From positions 1-14,783 of the forward strand of contig JABFXB010000109.1 of assembly GCA_013361975.1 (NCBI GenBank): DNA of 14,783 bases. Reading direction: 5' to 3'. The DNA comes from Dermatophilaceae bacterium. GTDB taxonomy: Bacteria; Actinomycetota; Actinomycetes; Actinomycetales; Dermatophilaceae. The notes beneath the pieces were generated by a model. The model made no database searches, was not told where the DNA came from, and worked only from the letters and a program-made list of their open reading frames with translations. Shown piece by piece: positions 6,648-14,603 of this stretch; within the stretch, counting starts at the first letter, position 1; each line of letters begins with the position of its first letter. Both the position numbers and the translations under genes were made by a program.

Positions 6648-7328
6648 CTACGCCCCGAAGGCCTGGGTCCAGTACGTGCCGTAGGGGCCGCCCGTCGCGT
6701 AGCCGACGCCGATGTTGCGGTAGGCGCAGTTGAGGATGGTGGCGCGGTGGCCCGCGCTGCCCATCCAGTCCCTCATGACCGCGACCGCGTCGGCCTGGCC
6801 CGCCGCGATGTTCTCGGCGAGCGCCCCACCTGCCCACCCCGCGGCCCGGATGCGCTGCGCGAAGGTGCGCCCGTCGGGGCTCGTGTGGGAGAAGTAGGCC
6901 CGGGCCGCCATGTCGTCGCTGTGGTCCTGGGCGGCTCGGGCGAGCAGCACGTGGACCGTGACCGGCGCGCAGCCGGCACGGGCGCGCTCTGCGTTGACGA
7001 TCGAGACGACGGCGCGCGCCACGTCGTCGCGGGCCCTGGTCAGCGAGGTCCTGGGCTGCCCGGTGTGTGACGACGGTGGCGGGGCGGGCGAGGACGTCGC
7101 CGGCGCCGGCGGGCCAGAGGACGAGGACGTCGCCGGCGGGGACGTCTCCTCGGTCGCGCCGATCGTGCTCCTGACCGTCGGGGAGGACTGCCCTGCATGG
7201 TGCAGGCGCAGGTCGCCCGCCGAGCGCAGCACCGCGACGCCGCCGAGCACGAGCAGCGCGGAGGCGACCAGCGTCAGCACCACGGCGCGCCGCGAACCGC
7301 GGTCCGCGGGGTCGTTGTGCCTGCCCAT
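6648..7328 (-). CDS. Membrane-anchored CAP (SCP/PR-1) domain protein
   Basis: A 226-residue extracytoplasmic protein. A short basic N-terminus precedes one hydrophobic segment (about 15-34, AVVLTLVASALLVLGGVAVL) acting as an uncleaved anchor or signal sequence. A Ser/Pro/Thr/Ala-rich linker (about 48-95) follows, then a CAP domain (about 98-226). CAP landmarks are QDHSDDMAARAYFSHTSPDG (His136, His148), LAENIAAG (Glu172), SAGHRATIL (His194) and GTYWTQAFG at the end. Cys120 and Cys201 could form a disulfide, and the thiol oxidoreductase is the gene just upstream in the run. Bacterial CAP proteins are secreted or surface proteins of largely unknown activity. ATG 7328 is chosen because GAAAGG lies five bases upstream and it starts just before the anchor; an upstream in-frame start adds only Arg-rich sequence. 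Confidence 0.88.
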   Translation of the reverse strand: MGRHNDPADRGSRRAVVLTLVASALLVLGGVAVLRSAGDLRLHHAGQSSPTVRSTIGATEETSPPATSSSSGPPAPATSSPAPPPSSHTGQPRTSLTRARDDVARAVVSIVNAERARAGCAPVTVHVLLARAAQDHSDDMAARAYFSHTSPDGRTFAQRIRAAGWAGGALAENIAAGQADAVAVMRDWMGSAGHRATILNCAYRNIGVGYATGGPYGTYWTQAFGA

Positions 7329-7333
7329 GAGCG

Positions 7334-7362
7334 CCTTTCGTCGACCGGCGACCGGTACCTTA
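7334..7362 (-). promoter_or_regulatory. Shine-Dalgarno and candidate -10 of the CAP gene
   Basis: On the minus strand GAAAGG (7334-7339) sits five bases before ATG 7328, and TAAGGT (7357-7362) upstream would give a leader of about 20-25 bases. No -35 is evident. It suggests that the CAP gene has its own promoter in the 83-bp gap after the DsbA gene. Confidence 0.4.
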
Positions 7363-7411
7363 CGCGTCCGGAGGCCGTGCGGGCGGGTTGGCGCACCACG
7401 GGGTGTCGACG

Positions 7412-8131
7412 TCAGGCGCCGCAGGCGCCCCCGCACCCACCGGCGCCGCAGCCGCCGCCGCAGCCGCCGCCGACGGCCACCGGCTCGGGCACCTCGTGCC
7501 GGTGCGCCCAGGCGGTCTCGAGGGCCTGCGTGAAGACCTCCACCGGCTGGGCGCCGGAGACGCCGTACTTGCGGTCGAGCACGAAGAACGGCACCGACTC
7601 GATGCCGAGCATCTTGGCGGTGGCCTCGTCGCTGCGCACGTGGTTGCCGTAGTCGTCGGACTCGAGCATGTCGCGCACGGCGCCGGCGTCGAGGCCGATG
7701 TCGGTGGCGAGGCCGATGAGGGTCTCGCGGTCACCGACGGCCAGCCCCTCGGTGAAGTACGCGCGCATCAGCCGCTCCTGGGCGGCGGCGGCGAGTCCCT
7801 GGTCGGCGGCGAGGTGGACGACGCGGTGCGCGTCGAAGGTGTTGCCGTAGCGGGCCTGCTCCCAGTTGAACTCGAGCCCCAGCTCGGCCGCGGCAGCCGC
7901 CATCGACTGGTGCTGGGCGACGGCCTGGTCGCGGCTGGTGCCGTACTTGGCGGCGATGAGGTCGACGAGCGGCACGCCCGACACCGGCTCAGCGTTGCGG
8001 TCGAGCTCGAAGCTGTGCCACTGGACCTCGAGCTCGTCGGCGTGCTCGAACTGCGCGATGGCGGCCTCGAGGCGTCGCTTGCCGAGGTAGCAGAACGGGC
8101 ACACGATGTCGGTCCAGATGTCGATCTTCAC
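7412..8131 (-). CDS. DsbA family oxidoreductase, FrnE-like, with Cys/Gly-rich tail
   Basis: A 239-residue thioredoxin-fold protein with the FrnE pattern. It begins with KIDIWTDIVCPFCYLGKRRL (CxxC as Cys11-Pro-Phe-Cys14), has an inserted helical domain with NTFDAHRVVHLA and AYFTEGLAVGD, and ends the fold with GIESVPFFVLDRKYGVSGAQ (cis-Pro181). No signal peptide is seen, so it is cytoplasmic, as is usual for FrnE-type proteins linked to redox stress. After residue 220 comes a tail of mostly Gly, Ala and Cys with cysteines at 224, 228, 233 and 237. This could bind metal or form extra disulfides, and is encoded by a GCC/CGC-rich low-complexity stretch (about 7412-7475). The start is GTG 8131; MKIDIW-type starts are the family norm. 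It begins 11 bases after the epoxide-hydrolase-like gene, with the TAGG of that stop as a weak ribosome site or -10 (TAGGTT). Confidence 0.9.
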   Translation of the reverse strand: MKIDIWTDIVCPFCYLGKRRLEAAIAQFEHADELEVQWHSFELDRNAEPVSGVPLVDLIAAKYGTSRDQAVAQHQSMAAAAAELGLEFNWEQARYGNTFDAHRVVHLAADQGLAAAAQERLMRAYFTEGLAVGDRETLIGLATDIGLDAGAVRDMLESDDYGNHVRSDEATAKMLGIESVPFFVLDRKYGVSGAQPVEVFTQALETAWAHRHEVPEPVAVGGGCGGGCGAGGCGGACGA

Positions 8132-8142
8132 GGGAGTGGAAC

Positions 8143-9003
8143 CTACCGGCGCCCGTCCGTGTTCCCCACATCGCGCGTGATGCGGCGCACGATGGCGGCG
8201 GCCGCCTGGTCGTCGCGGGTCTCGGGCAGCCAGTGCCCGGCGTCGAGCTCGACGAACTCGTAGTCGCCCGTCACGTGCGCGCGGGTCAGCTCGGCGGCGG
8301 TGCGTCCGAGGAACGGGTCGCGACTGCCCCACACGTACGTCGTCGGCACGTCGACCCGGTGGGCTCGCACGTGCGAGGTGCGGGCGGCGCGGTACCAGTT
8401 GATCGGGCCGGCGAGCGCGTCGGCCCGAGCCAGCCGGGCGGCATACCTCCGGCGGTCGTCGGTGGGCAGCCCGCTGCGCGCCAGCACGGAGTGGAAGGTC
8501 GCTGCGAGGGCCCGCTCAGGGGCCCACGGCACCTGGAAGGCGGCCATGTACCACGACTTGCGCTTCTGCTCGAGGCCCCGGCGCCACGCCCGGCCCATCG
8601 CGGCCGGGTGGGGCGTCGACAGCACGGTCAGCGTGGCGATGCGCTCGGGGTGGTTCGCGGCGACGAGCCACGCGAGGGCACCGCCCCAGTCGTGCCCGAC
8701 GAGGTGCACCCGCTCGCGCCCCGACGCGTCGACGAGCGCGACCACGTCGGCCACGAGCTCCTCGAGGCGGTACGCCCCGAGGTCGCCCGGGCTCGCACCC
8801 GGCGAGTAGCCGCGCTGGTCGGGGGCGAGGGTTCGCAGCCCCGCGTCGTGCAGGCGGCCGGCGACGCGGTCCCAGCTCGAGCGATCGGTCGGGAAGCCGT
8901 GGAGCAGCACGACGACCTCGCCCCGGAGCGGGCCCGTGTCGGTGACGTCGAAGGTGAGTCCGTCACGGGTGTACGTCGTGATCCGTTCGTCGGGGTGGCG
9001 CAT
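8143..9003 (-). CDS. Alpha/beta hydrolase, epoxide hydrolase-like
   Basis: A 286-residue alpha/beta hydrolase whose catalytic residues point to soluble epoxide hydrolase. The oxyanion motif is HGFPTD (35-40), the nucleophile is Asp105 in VGHDWGGALAW, the acid is probably Asp229 in VWGSRDPFLG, and the base is His257 in DAGHWLPE. The cap domain offers two tyrosines in typical settings: Tyr152 in SWYMAAFQVPWAPE and Tyr203 in GPINWYRAA. Such enzymes open epoxides to diols; a haloalkane dehalogenase-type activity is less likely because the NWYR and cap-Tyr pattern is present. The substrate is unknown. ATG 9003 is chosen over a start at 9147 because the upstream stretch only encodes low-complexity Arg/Pro/Gly/Asp sequence over a tandem repeat. 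Either AGGA seven bases upstream or CAGGAT as a leaderless -10 fits. It is the first gene of the minus-strand run. Confidence 0.85.
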   Translation of the reverse strand: MRHPDERITTYTRDGLTFDVTDTGPLRGEVVVLLHGFPTDRSSWDRVAGRLHDAGLRTLAPDQRGYSPGASPGDLGAYRLEELVADVVALVDASGRERVHLVGHDWGGALAWLVAANHPERIATLTVLSTPHPAAMGRAWRRGLEQKRKSWYMAAFQVPWAPERALAATFHSVLARSGLPTDDRRRYAARLARADALAGPINWYRAARTSHVRAHRVDVPTTYVWGSRDPFLGRTAAELTRAHVTGDYEFVELDAGHWLPETRDDQAAAAIVRRITRDVGNTDGRR

Positions 9004-9014
9004 GCCCCCATCCT

Positions 9015-9050
9015 GCCGGTCGCCGGGCCGGTCGCCGGGCCGGTCGCCGG
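9015..9050. repeat. 12-bp tandem repeat, three copies
   Basis: GCCGGTCGCCGG is repeated exactly three times (9015-9026, 9027-9038, 9039-9050), followed by a partial copy. It lies in the 157-bp divergent gap just upstream of the epoxide-hydrolase-like start. It may be slippage-generated; no function is evident. Confidence 0.8.
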
Positions 9051-9148
9051 GCCGGGCGGCGGGCGCGCCGGGGGAGCGGTCTTCGGGCGTTGCGGTCGGG
9101 GTGCTCCCGTAGGGGGCAATCCGGAGGCGGGCGACCGGCGCTCCCACC

Positions 9149-9154
9149 TACTGT
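9149..9154 (+). promoter_or_regulatory. Candidate -10 of the Abhydrolase_9 gene
   Basis: TACTGT is followed by six bases (ending GAGGC, too close to the ATG to be a useful Shine-Dalgarno) and then ATG 9161. The spacing fits leaderless transcription. No clear -35. Confidence 0.35.
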
Positions 9155-9160
9155 TGAGGC

Positions 9161-10864
9161 ATGTCCCAGGGGTCCGGTCCGCGCGCGCCAGAGCGCGCCG
9201 GCCGCCCGTGGTGGCACCTGTCGCGCACGGGCCTGCTCTTCGGCGCGGCGTTCTTCCTCACGTCGATGTCGCCCAGCCTGCTGCCGCGCACGTGGTACTA
9301 CCAGGGCCTCATCAGCGGGCTCTGCGCCGTCGCCGGCTACGGCCTCGGGGTCACGGTCGCGTGGGTGGTGCGCACGGTCGCCCGGCTCATCGACCTGCGT
9401 GTCATGGTCAGTGGTGAGGCCCGGCACTGGCTGCTCGTCGCCGCCCCCGTCTTCGGCGCGGTGGCCGTGCTCGGACTCACCGTCTCGAACGTGCGCGCCC
9501 AGGCCCGCACCGCGGCGGTCGTGCGGCTGGCTCCCCTCGCCCCCGTCGACTGGGCTCTCGCCCTCGCGCTCGCCACCGTCATCTCCGTCGTCTTCCTCGC
9601 CATCGCGCGGGGGCTGCGCAGCGCGACGCACCACCTCGCGGAGGCCGCGGGGCAGGTGCTGCCGCGGGCCCTCGCCAGCGTCGTCGCCGTGGTCGTCGTC
9701 GCGCTCGCCACGGCCTGGGTGACCGACAGCGTGCTGTTCCACCGCGGAATGCAGGCGTTCGCCGGCGTCGCCGCCCAGGTGAACTCGAGCTCGCCGACCG
9801 GTCGCACCGCACCCAGGTCGCCGCTGCTGTCAGGCGGCGTCGGGTCCTTCGAGCGTTACGACACCCTCGGCTACCAGGGCCAGATGTTCGTCACGAGCGC
9901 CCCGACGGCCTCGGAGATCTCGCGGGCGACGGGACGCGGCGCCATCGACCCGATCCGCGCGTATGCGGGTCGCACCGGCGACCGCACCGTCTCCGACGTC
10001 GCGGACGCGGTCGTGGCAGAGCTGAAGCGCACCAACGCGTTCCACCGTCGGGTGCTGGCGGTCTTCACGACGACCGGCACCGGCTGGGTCGACGACTGGT
10101 CGGCGCAGTCGGTCGAGTACCTCGCCGACGGCGACAGCGCGATCGCCGCGATGCAGTACTCCTACCTGCCGAGTGCGATGTCGATCATGACCGACCGCGA
10201 CACGCCCCGCGAGGCGGGCAAGGCGCTGTTCGACAAGGTGTACGCCGTGTGGCGGGCGCTTCCCGAGGACGAGCGTCCCCAGCTCGTCGTGGGCGGCGAG
10301 TCGCTGGGCGCCTACGGGGGCCAGGCCGCCTTCGCCGACGCCGACGACATGATGAGGCGGGCCCAGGGCGGGGTGTGGGTGGGCACGCCGAGCTTCACCG
10401 GCATCGCGAAATCGCTGACCGCGCGCCGCACCGAGGGCTCACCCGAGATCGTGCCGGTCGTCGACGACGGTCGGCACATCCGCTTCGCCGCGAGCGGCGA
10501 CCAGCTGACCCACGACTACTACGGCCGCGACTACGGCACGTGGGACTTCCCCCGCTTCGTCTACGCGCAGCACCCCTCCGACCCCGTCGTGTGGTGGAAC
10601 CCGGCCCTGCTCGGCGCCGAGCCCGACTGGCTGCGCGAGCCGCGGGGGCGCGACGTCAACCCCGACGTCACGTGGATGCCGTTCGTCACCTTCTGGCAGC
10701 TGACGACCGACATGGCCGTCGGCCACGACCCGCCCGACGGCTACGGCCACCGCTACGGCGCCGAGCTCGTGCCGGCGTGGGGGTCGGTGCTCGGCGGGTC
10801 GCCCACCGACGACTACTCCAAGATCGTCGAGGGCATCAACGAGACGGTGAACCGCGCCGCATGA
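9161..10864 (+). CDS. Polytopic membrane alpha/beta-hydrolase family protein (Abhydrolase_9 / DUF2319)
   Basis: A 567-residue protein in two parts. The N-terminal third is hydrophobic, with about five membrane segments (roughly 23-40, 48-70, 89-110, 130-150, 168-190), and contains SMSPSLLPRTWYYQG (35-49), typical of Abhydrolase_9 N-terminal domains. The C-terminal part is a hydrolase domain with VVGGESLGAYGGQAAF, placing a nucleophilic Ser381 in a GxSxG-type elbow (GESLG). Later segments are GVWVGTPSFTG, FVYAQHPSDPVVWW and TWMPFVTFWQLTTDMAVGHD, also diagnostic of the family. Membership is clear, but the reaction is not known. The likely location is the cytoplasmic membrane, with the hydrolase domain attached to the last membrane segment. 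The next gene overlaps it by four bases (ATGA), so translation is probably coupled. Confidence 0.88.
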   Translation: MSQGSGPRAPERAGRPWWHLSRTGLLFGAAFFLTSMSPSLLPRTWYYQGLISGLCAVAGYGLGVTVAWVVRTVARLIDLRVMVSGEARHWLLVAAPVFGAVAVLGLTVSNVRAQARTAAVVRLAPLAPVDWALALALATVISVVFLAIARGLRSATHHLAEAAGQVLPRALASVVAVVVVALATAWVTDSVLFHRGMQAFAGVAAQVNSSSPTGRTAPRSPLLSGGVGSFERYDTLGYQGQMFVTSAPTASEISRATGRGAIDPIRAYAGRTGDRTVSDVADAVVAELKRTNAFHRRVLAVFTTTGTGWVDDWSAQSVEYLADGDSAIAAMQYSYLPSAMSIMTDRDTPREAGKALFDKVYAVWRALPEDERPQLVVGGESLGAYGGQAAFADADDMMRRAQGGVWVGTPSFTGIAKSLTARRTEGSPEIVPVVDDGRHIRFAASGDQLTHDYYGRDYGTWDFPRFVYAQHPSDPVVWWNPALLGAEPDWLREPRGRDVNPDVTWMPFVTFWQLTTDMAVGHDPPDGYGHRYGAELVPAWGSVLGGSPTDDYSKIVEGINETVNRAA

Positions 10865-11469
10865 GCATCCACCGTTTCCACGGGCGCATCGCCGGTGTCG
10901 GCTCGACCTCCGGCGTGCGCGTCGTCCTCGGGTCGTGGGAACGCACGCCCCTCGGGTCCTTCGGCGACGCGATGATCGAGACACCGGCCGGCCACCGCCT
11001 GCTGCTCGCGCCGACGGCCGAGGTCGCCGCGTTCATCGAGACGACCTACTCCTTCGACGAGGTGCGCCTCGAGCCGTTCGAGGTGAACCGGGTCGGGGAC
11101 GCCTGGCAGGTCCGCTCGCCGTCGTTGACCCTCGACCTGTCGGTCGGCCCGCGTATGCCGCTGGGGCGGCTGCTGCGCGCCGTCCCCTCTCGTGTCGCCG
11201 CCAGCCCCGCGTGGGCCACCGTGGTCGACCCCGTGGCACGAGTCGCGCTGCGGGGGGTGCGGACCCGCGGCACGGCCCTCGAGGGACGGCGGGAGTTCTA
11301 CGGCGCGACCGATCTGCACCGGGTGGTGGCGATGACCGGCAGCCTCGAGGGCTCGCCGCTCGGCGGTCTGGCGCCCGTCGACCCGCCGTGCCGGTTCGGT
11401 TTCTCGTCGACCCCGCGCACGCCGTCGGTCACGACGGTGGTGACGACGGTGGTGACGACGGTGTGGTGA
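10861..11469 (+). CDS. Conserved protein of unknown function with repeat-coded C-terminus
   Basis: A 202-residue soluble protein with no domain I can name. Its sequence looks like a genuine, ordered protein: RFHGRIAGVGSTSGVRVVLG (5-24), ETPAGHRLLLAPT (40-52), YSFDEVRLEPFEV (63-75), VRTRGTALEGRREFYGATDL (133-152), LGGLAPVDPPCRFGFSSTPR (167-186). No signal peptide, membrane segment or catalytic motif is seen. The start ATG overlaps the stop of the membrane hydrolase gene (ATGA), so the two are likely cotranscribed and functionally linked. The last residues, TTVVTTVVTTVW, are encoded by 12-bp tandem repeats. A two-base offset between repeat copies ends the frame at 11469; without it the frame would run to 11513, adding V-V-T-R-V-V-T-T-G-G-A-A-D-V-T-G. 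The present end may therefore be a recent or variable truncation. Confidence 0.75.
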   Translation: MSIHRFHGRIAGVGSTSGVRVVLGSWERTPLGSFGDAMIETPAGHRLLLAPTAEVAAFIETTYSFDEVRLEPFEVNRVGDAWQVRSPSLTLDLSVGPRMPLGRLLRAVPSRVAASPAWATVVDPVARVALRGVRTRGTALEGRREFYGATDLHRVVAMTGSLEGSPLGGLAPVDPPCRFGFSSTPRTPSVTTVVTTVVTTVW

Positions 11470-11486
11470 CGAGGGTGGTGACGACG
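11437..11486 (+). repeat. 12-bp tandem repeat spanning the end of the unknown-function gene
   Basis: GTGGTGACGACG occurs at 11437-11448, 11449-11460 and 11475-11486, with a one-mismatch copy at 11463-11474. Two extra bases (GT, 11461-11462) separate copies two and three. The first copies encode Val-Val-Thr-Thr in frame; the extra GT creates the TGA stop at 11467-11469. A diverged half copy precedes the array at about 11427-11436. Confidence 0.85.
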
Positions 11487-11516
11487 GGCGGCGCCGCGGA
11501 CGTCACCGGCTGACAA

Positions 11517-11700
11517 CCAGTCGAGTGCTCAGTTCTCGACGTCGGAAAGTGGGCACTCGACTGGCGGTTCGGTCGAGTGCTCAGTTCTCGACGTCGGAAA
11601 GTGGGCACTCGACTGACGGCTCGGTCGAGTGCTCAGTTCTCGACGTCGGAAAGTGGGCACTCGACTGACGGTTCGGTCGAGTGCTCAGTTCTGGACGTGG
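11517..11700. repeat. 52-bp tandem repeats each carrying a long inverted repeat
   Basis: Three complete copies start at 11521, 11573 and 11625, and a left-half copy at 11677; the period is exactly 52 bp. The full copies differ at only two positions, in the linker. Each holds the arms GTCGAGTGC and GCACTCGAC separated by 24 bases; in the first copy the arms extend to 12 perfectly paired bases (CCAGTCGAGTGC at 11517-11528, complement at 11553-11564). The 24-base loop is itself conserved and contains the palindrome CGACGTCG. The linker (GACTGACGG...TCGGTC) forms a weaker second dyad. The array fills most of the 285-bp gap between the unknown-function gene and the dienelactone hydrolase gene, both on the plus strand. 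Possible roles include a strong bidirectional terminator, a protein-binding array or a REP/MITE-like element. Confidence 0.95.
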
Positions 11701-11705
11701 TCTGA

Positions 11706-11717
11706 CACGGCGCCGTG
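11706..11717. promoter_or_regulatory. 12-bp perfect palindrome upstream of the dienelactone hydrolase gene
   Basis: CACGGCGCCGTG is self-complementary and ends 37 bases before ATG 11755, a position where a repressor or activator could act. In such GC-rich DNA a chance palindrome is possible. A -10-like TAGGAC (11743-11748) lies six bases before the ATG. Confidence 0.25.
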
Positions 11718-11754
11718 CTCCCACCTGCGGACAGTCGAGGGGTAGGACTGTCCC

Positions 11755-12507
11755 ATGGGCACGATGACCGACTTCCCCGAGCACGACCTCACCGCCTACC
11801 GCGCCGACCCGTCGGGCGAGCCGCGCGGCGCCGTCGTCGTCATCCAGGAGATCTGGGGCCTGGCCGACCACGTCAAGGACGTCACCGACCGCTTCGCGGC
11901 CCAGGGCTACGTCGCGGTCGCGCCCGACCTGCTGCGGCACGTCGGTCTCACTCCCGACGTCGGCGCGCGCCTCTTCGACCTCGTGTCGCGGGGCACCGAG
12001 GAGCAGCGTCTGGCGGCCCAGCCCGAGATGCGCGCGGCCACGACACCGGCCCGCCAGCCGGAGTTCGCCGCCTGGGCCGTGCCCGCCCTCACGGCGGTCG
12101 TCGACGCGCTCGTGGAGGAGCCGGGTGTCGACGGGCGGGTCGCAGTCGTCGGCTTCTGCTTCGGCGGCACGTACGCGTTCGCCCTCGCGGCCGCGGACGC
12201 CCGGCTGCGGGCGGCGGTCCCCTTCTACGGCACGTTCCCCGAGCACGCCGACCCGGCGACGATCGCCTGCCCGGTCCTCGCCTTCTACGGCGAGGACGAC
12301 CACGTGATCACCGACGGTGTCCCCGAGCTCGAGGGACGCATGGCGGAAGCCGGCGTCGACTTCACGGCGCGCGTCTACCACGGGGTGGGCCACGCGTTCT
12401 TCAACGACGCCTCGCCGTCGAAGTACAACGCGGAGGTGGCCGCCGACGCGTGGGAGCGCACACTGGCCTTCCTCGGCACGCACCTCCGTGACCGCACAGC
12501 GACCTGA
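11755..12507 (+). CDS. Dienelactone hydrolase family protein
   Basis: A 250-residue soluble alpha/beta hydrolase of the dienelactone hydrolase family. It shows VVVIQEIWGLADHVKDVTDR (27-46, with Glu32 of the QEIWG motif), the nucleophile Cys135 in VVGFCFGGTYAF, an acid among Asp181/Asp182 in FYGEDDHVI, and His213 in YHGVGHAFFND. The Cys-Asp-His triad is that of enzymes opening dienelactones in aromatic catabolism, but many family members act on other esters and no aromatic-degradation genes are nearby, so the substrate is open. ATG 11755 is used; an internal Met at residue 4 is an alternative. AGGA lies seven bases upstream of the first ATG. It sits alone between the 52-bp repeat array and the PhoD-like gene, 47 bases before the latter on the same strand. 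Confidence 0.92.
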   Translation: MGTMTDFPEHDLTAYRADPSGEPRGAVVVIQEIWGLADHVKDVTDRFAAQGYVAVAPDLLRHVGLTPDVGARLFDLVSRGTEEQRLAAQPEMRAATTPARQPEFAAWAVPALTAVVDALVEEPGVDGRVAVVGFCFGGTYAFALAAADARLRAAVPFYGTFPEHADPATIACPVLAFYGEDDHVITDGVPELEGRMAEAGVDFTARVYHGVGHAFFNDASPSKYNAEVAADAWERTLAFLGTHLRDRTAT

Positions 12508-12554
12508 CAGGCGATTCCTCCCACGGGCAGGCCCGCGTGCAGTAAGCCTTGGGT

Positions 12555-14246
<1,692 letters not shown>

Positions 14247-14252
<6 letters not shown>

Positions 14253-14572
14253 GGGCAGCAGGCTCGTGCCGATGCCGAGCAGCCAGGCGTCCTTGCTGAC
14301 GGCGATGCCGTGGGGTGAGGGCCACACGCTGCCCGGCCGGCGCAGGTTCGGCATCCGGAGGTAGAGCCCCACGAGCCCACCGGAGAACGCGGTGAGCGCC
14401 GCACCCGCCAGGCGGTTGGGCACAAGGGCAGCAACAGCGCTGTGCCCGTGGCGATCTCAGCGACCGACACCGCCTTGAGGAACATCTTGGGCTCCACCCG
14501 CCCCAGGAACGGGCAGGCGGCCGCGGCCATGCCGTGGACGCCGGGAACAATCCGCGCAGACCCGAAGTTGAG
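14247..14572 (-). pseudogene. DoxX-like membrane protein gene, frameshifted and N-terminally truncated
   Basis: On the minus strand the frame from ATG 14530 gives AACPFLGRVEPKMF and SVAEIATGTALLLPL; it then loses frame at about 14421-14430. Reading one base over, similarity continues as NRLAGAALTAFSGGLVGLYL, RMPNLRRPGSVWPSPHG and KDAWLLGIGTSLLPS, to TGA at 14247-14249. A single missing base in the CCCTTGTGCCC region would rejoin the halves as LLPLVPNRLAG, the pattern of DoxX-like membrane proteins. Upstream of the ATG the frame stays open for only 14 codons before a stop inside the dnaK operator, so the first membrane segment expected in the family is missing. The gene is either a decaying pseudogene or carries a sequencing error; the missing N-terminus argues for decay. 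This stretch and the dnaK control region account for everything between the PhoD gene and dnaK. Confidence 0.65.
14543..14569 (+). promoter_or_regulatory. Candidate stress-sigma (SigH/SigR-type) promoter of dnaK
   Basis: GGGAAC (14543-14548), 18 bases, then GTT (14567-14569) matches the GGAA(C/T)-N18-GTT consensus of actinobacterial SigH/SigR promoters. Its -10 overlaps the left arm of the HAIR operator, so a bound HspR would block it. The -35 lies inside the DoxX-like remnant. Confidence 0.4.
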
Positions 14573-14587
14573 TCAGGTGAACGCAAG
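14567..14587 (+). promoter_or_regulatory. HAIR operator (HspR binding site) of the dnaK operon
   Basis: GTTGAGT-N7-ACGCAAG matches the HAIR consensus CTTGAGT-N7-ACTCAAG at 12 of 14 positions with exact spacing. HspR represses dnaK operons through this element in actinobacteria. It sits upstream of the TTGACA box and about 120 bases before the dnaK ATG. hspR itself is expected downstream of dnaK, outside the window. Confidence 0.85.
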
Positions 14588-14603
14588 ATTTGCGAGTCCG
14601 GCT

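Noticed and set aside
5817..9003. A coherent redox/surface-maturation system formed by the four minus-strand genes
   Set aside because: The DsbA protein lacks a signal peptide and is likely cytoplasmic, so it cannot directly oxidise the exported CAP protein; gaps and separate promoter candidates suggest loose grouping.
11517..11700. CRISPR array
   Set aside because: Period 52 with no variable spacers, only three and a half copies, near-identical throughout, and no cas genes in the window.
11581..12483. Long minus-strand open frame ending within the 52-bp repeats
   Set aside because: It is antisense to the dienelactone hydrolase gene, whose catalytic motifs are clear; the frame is open because of high GC and its C-terminus only translates the repeat.
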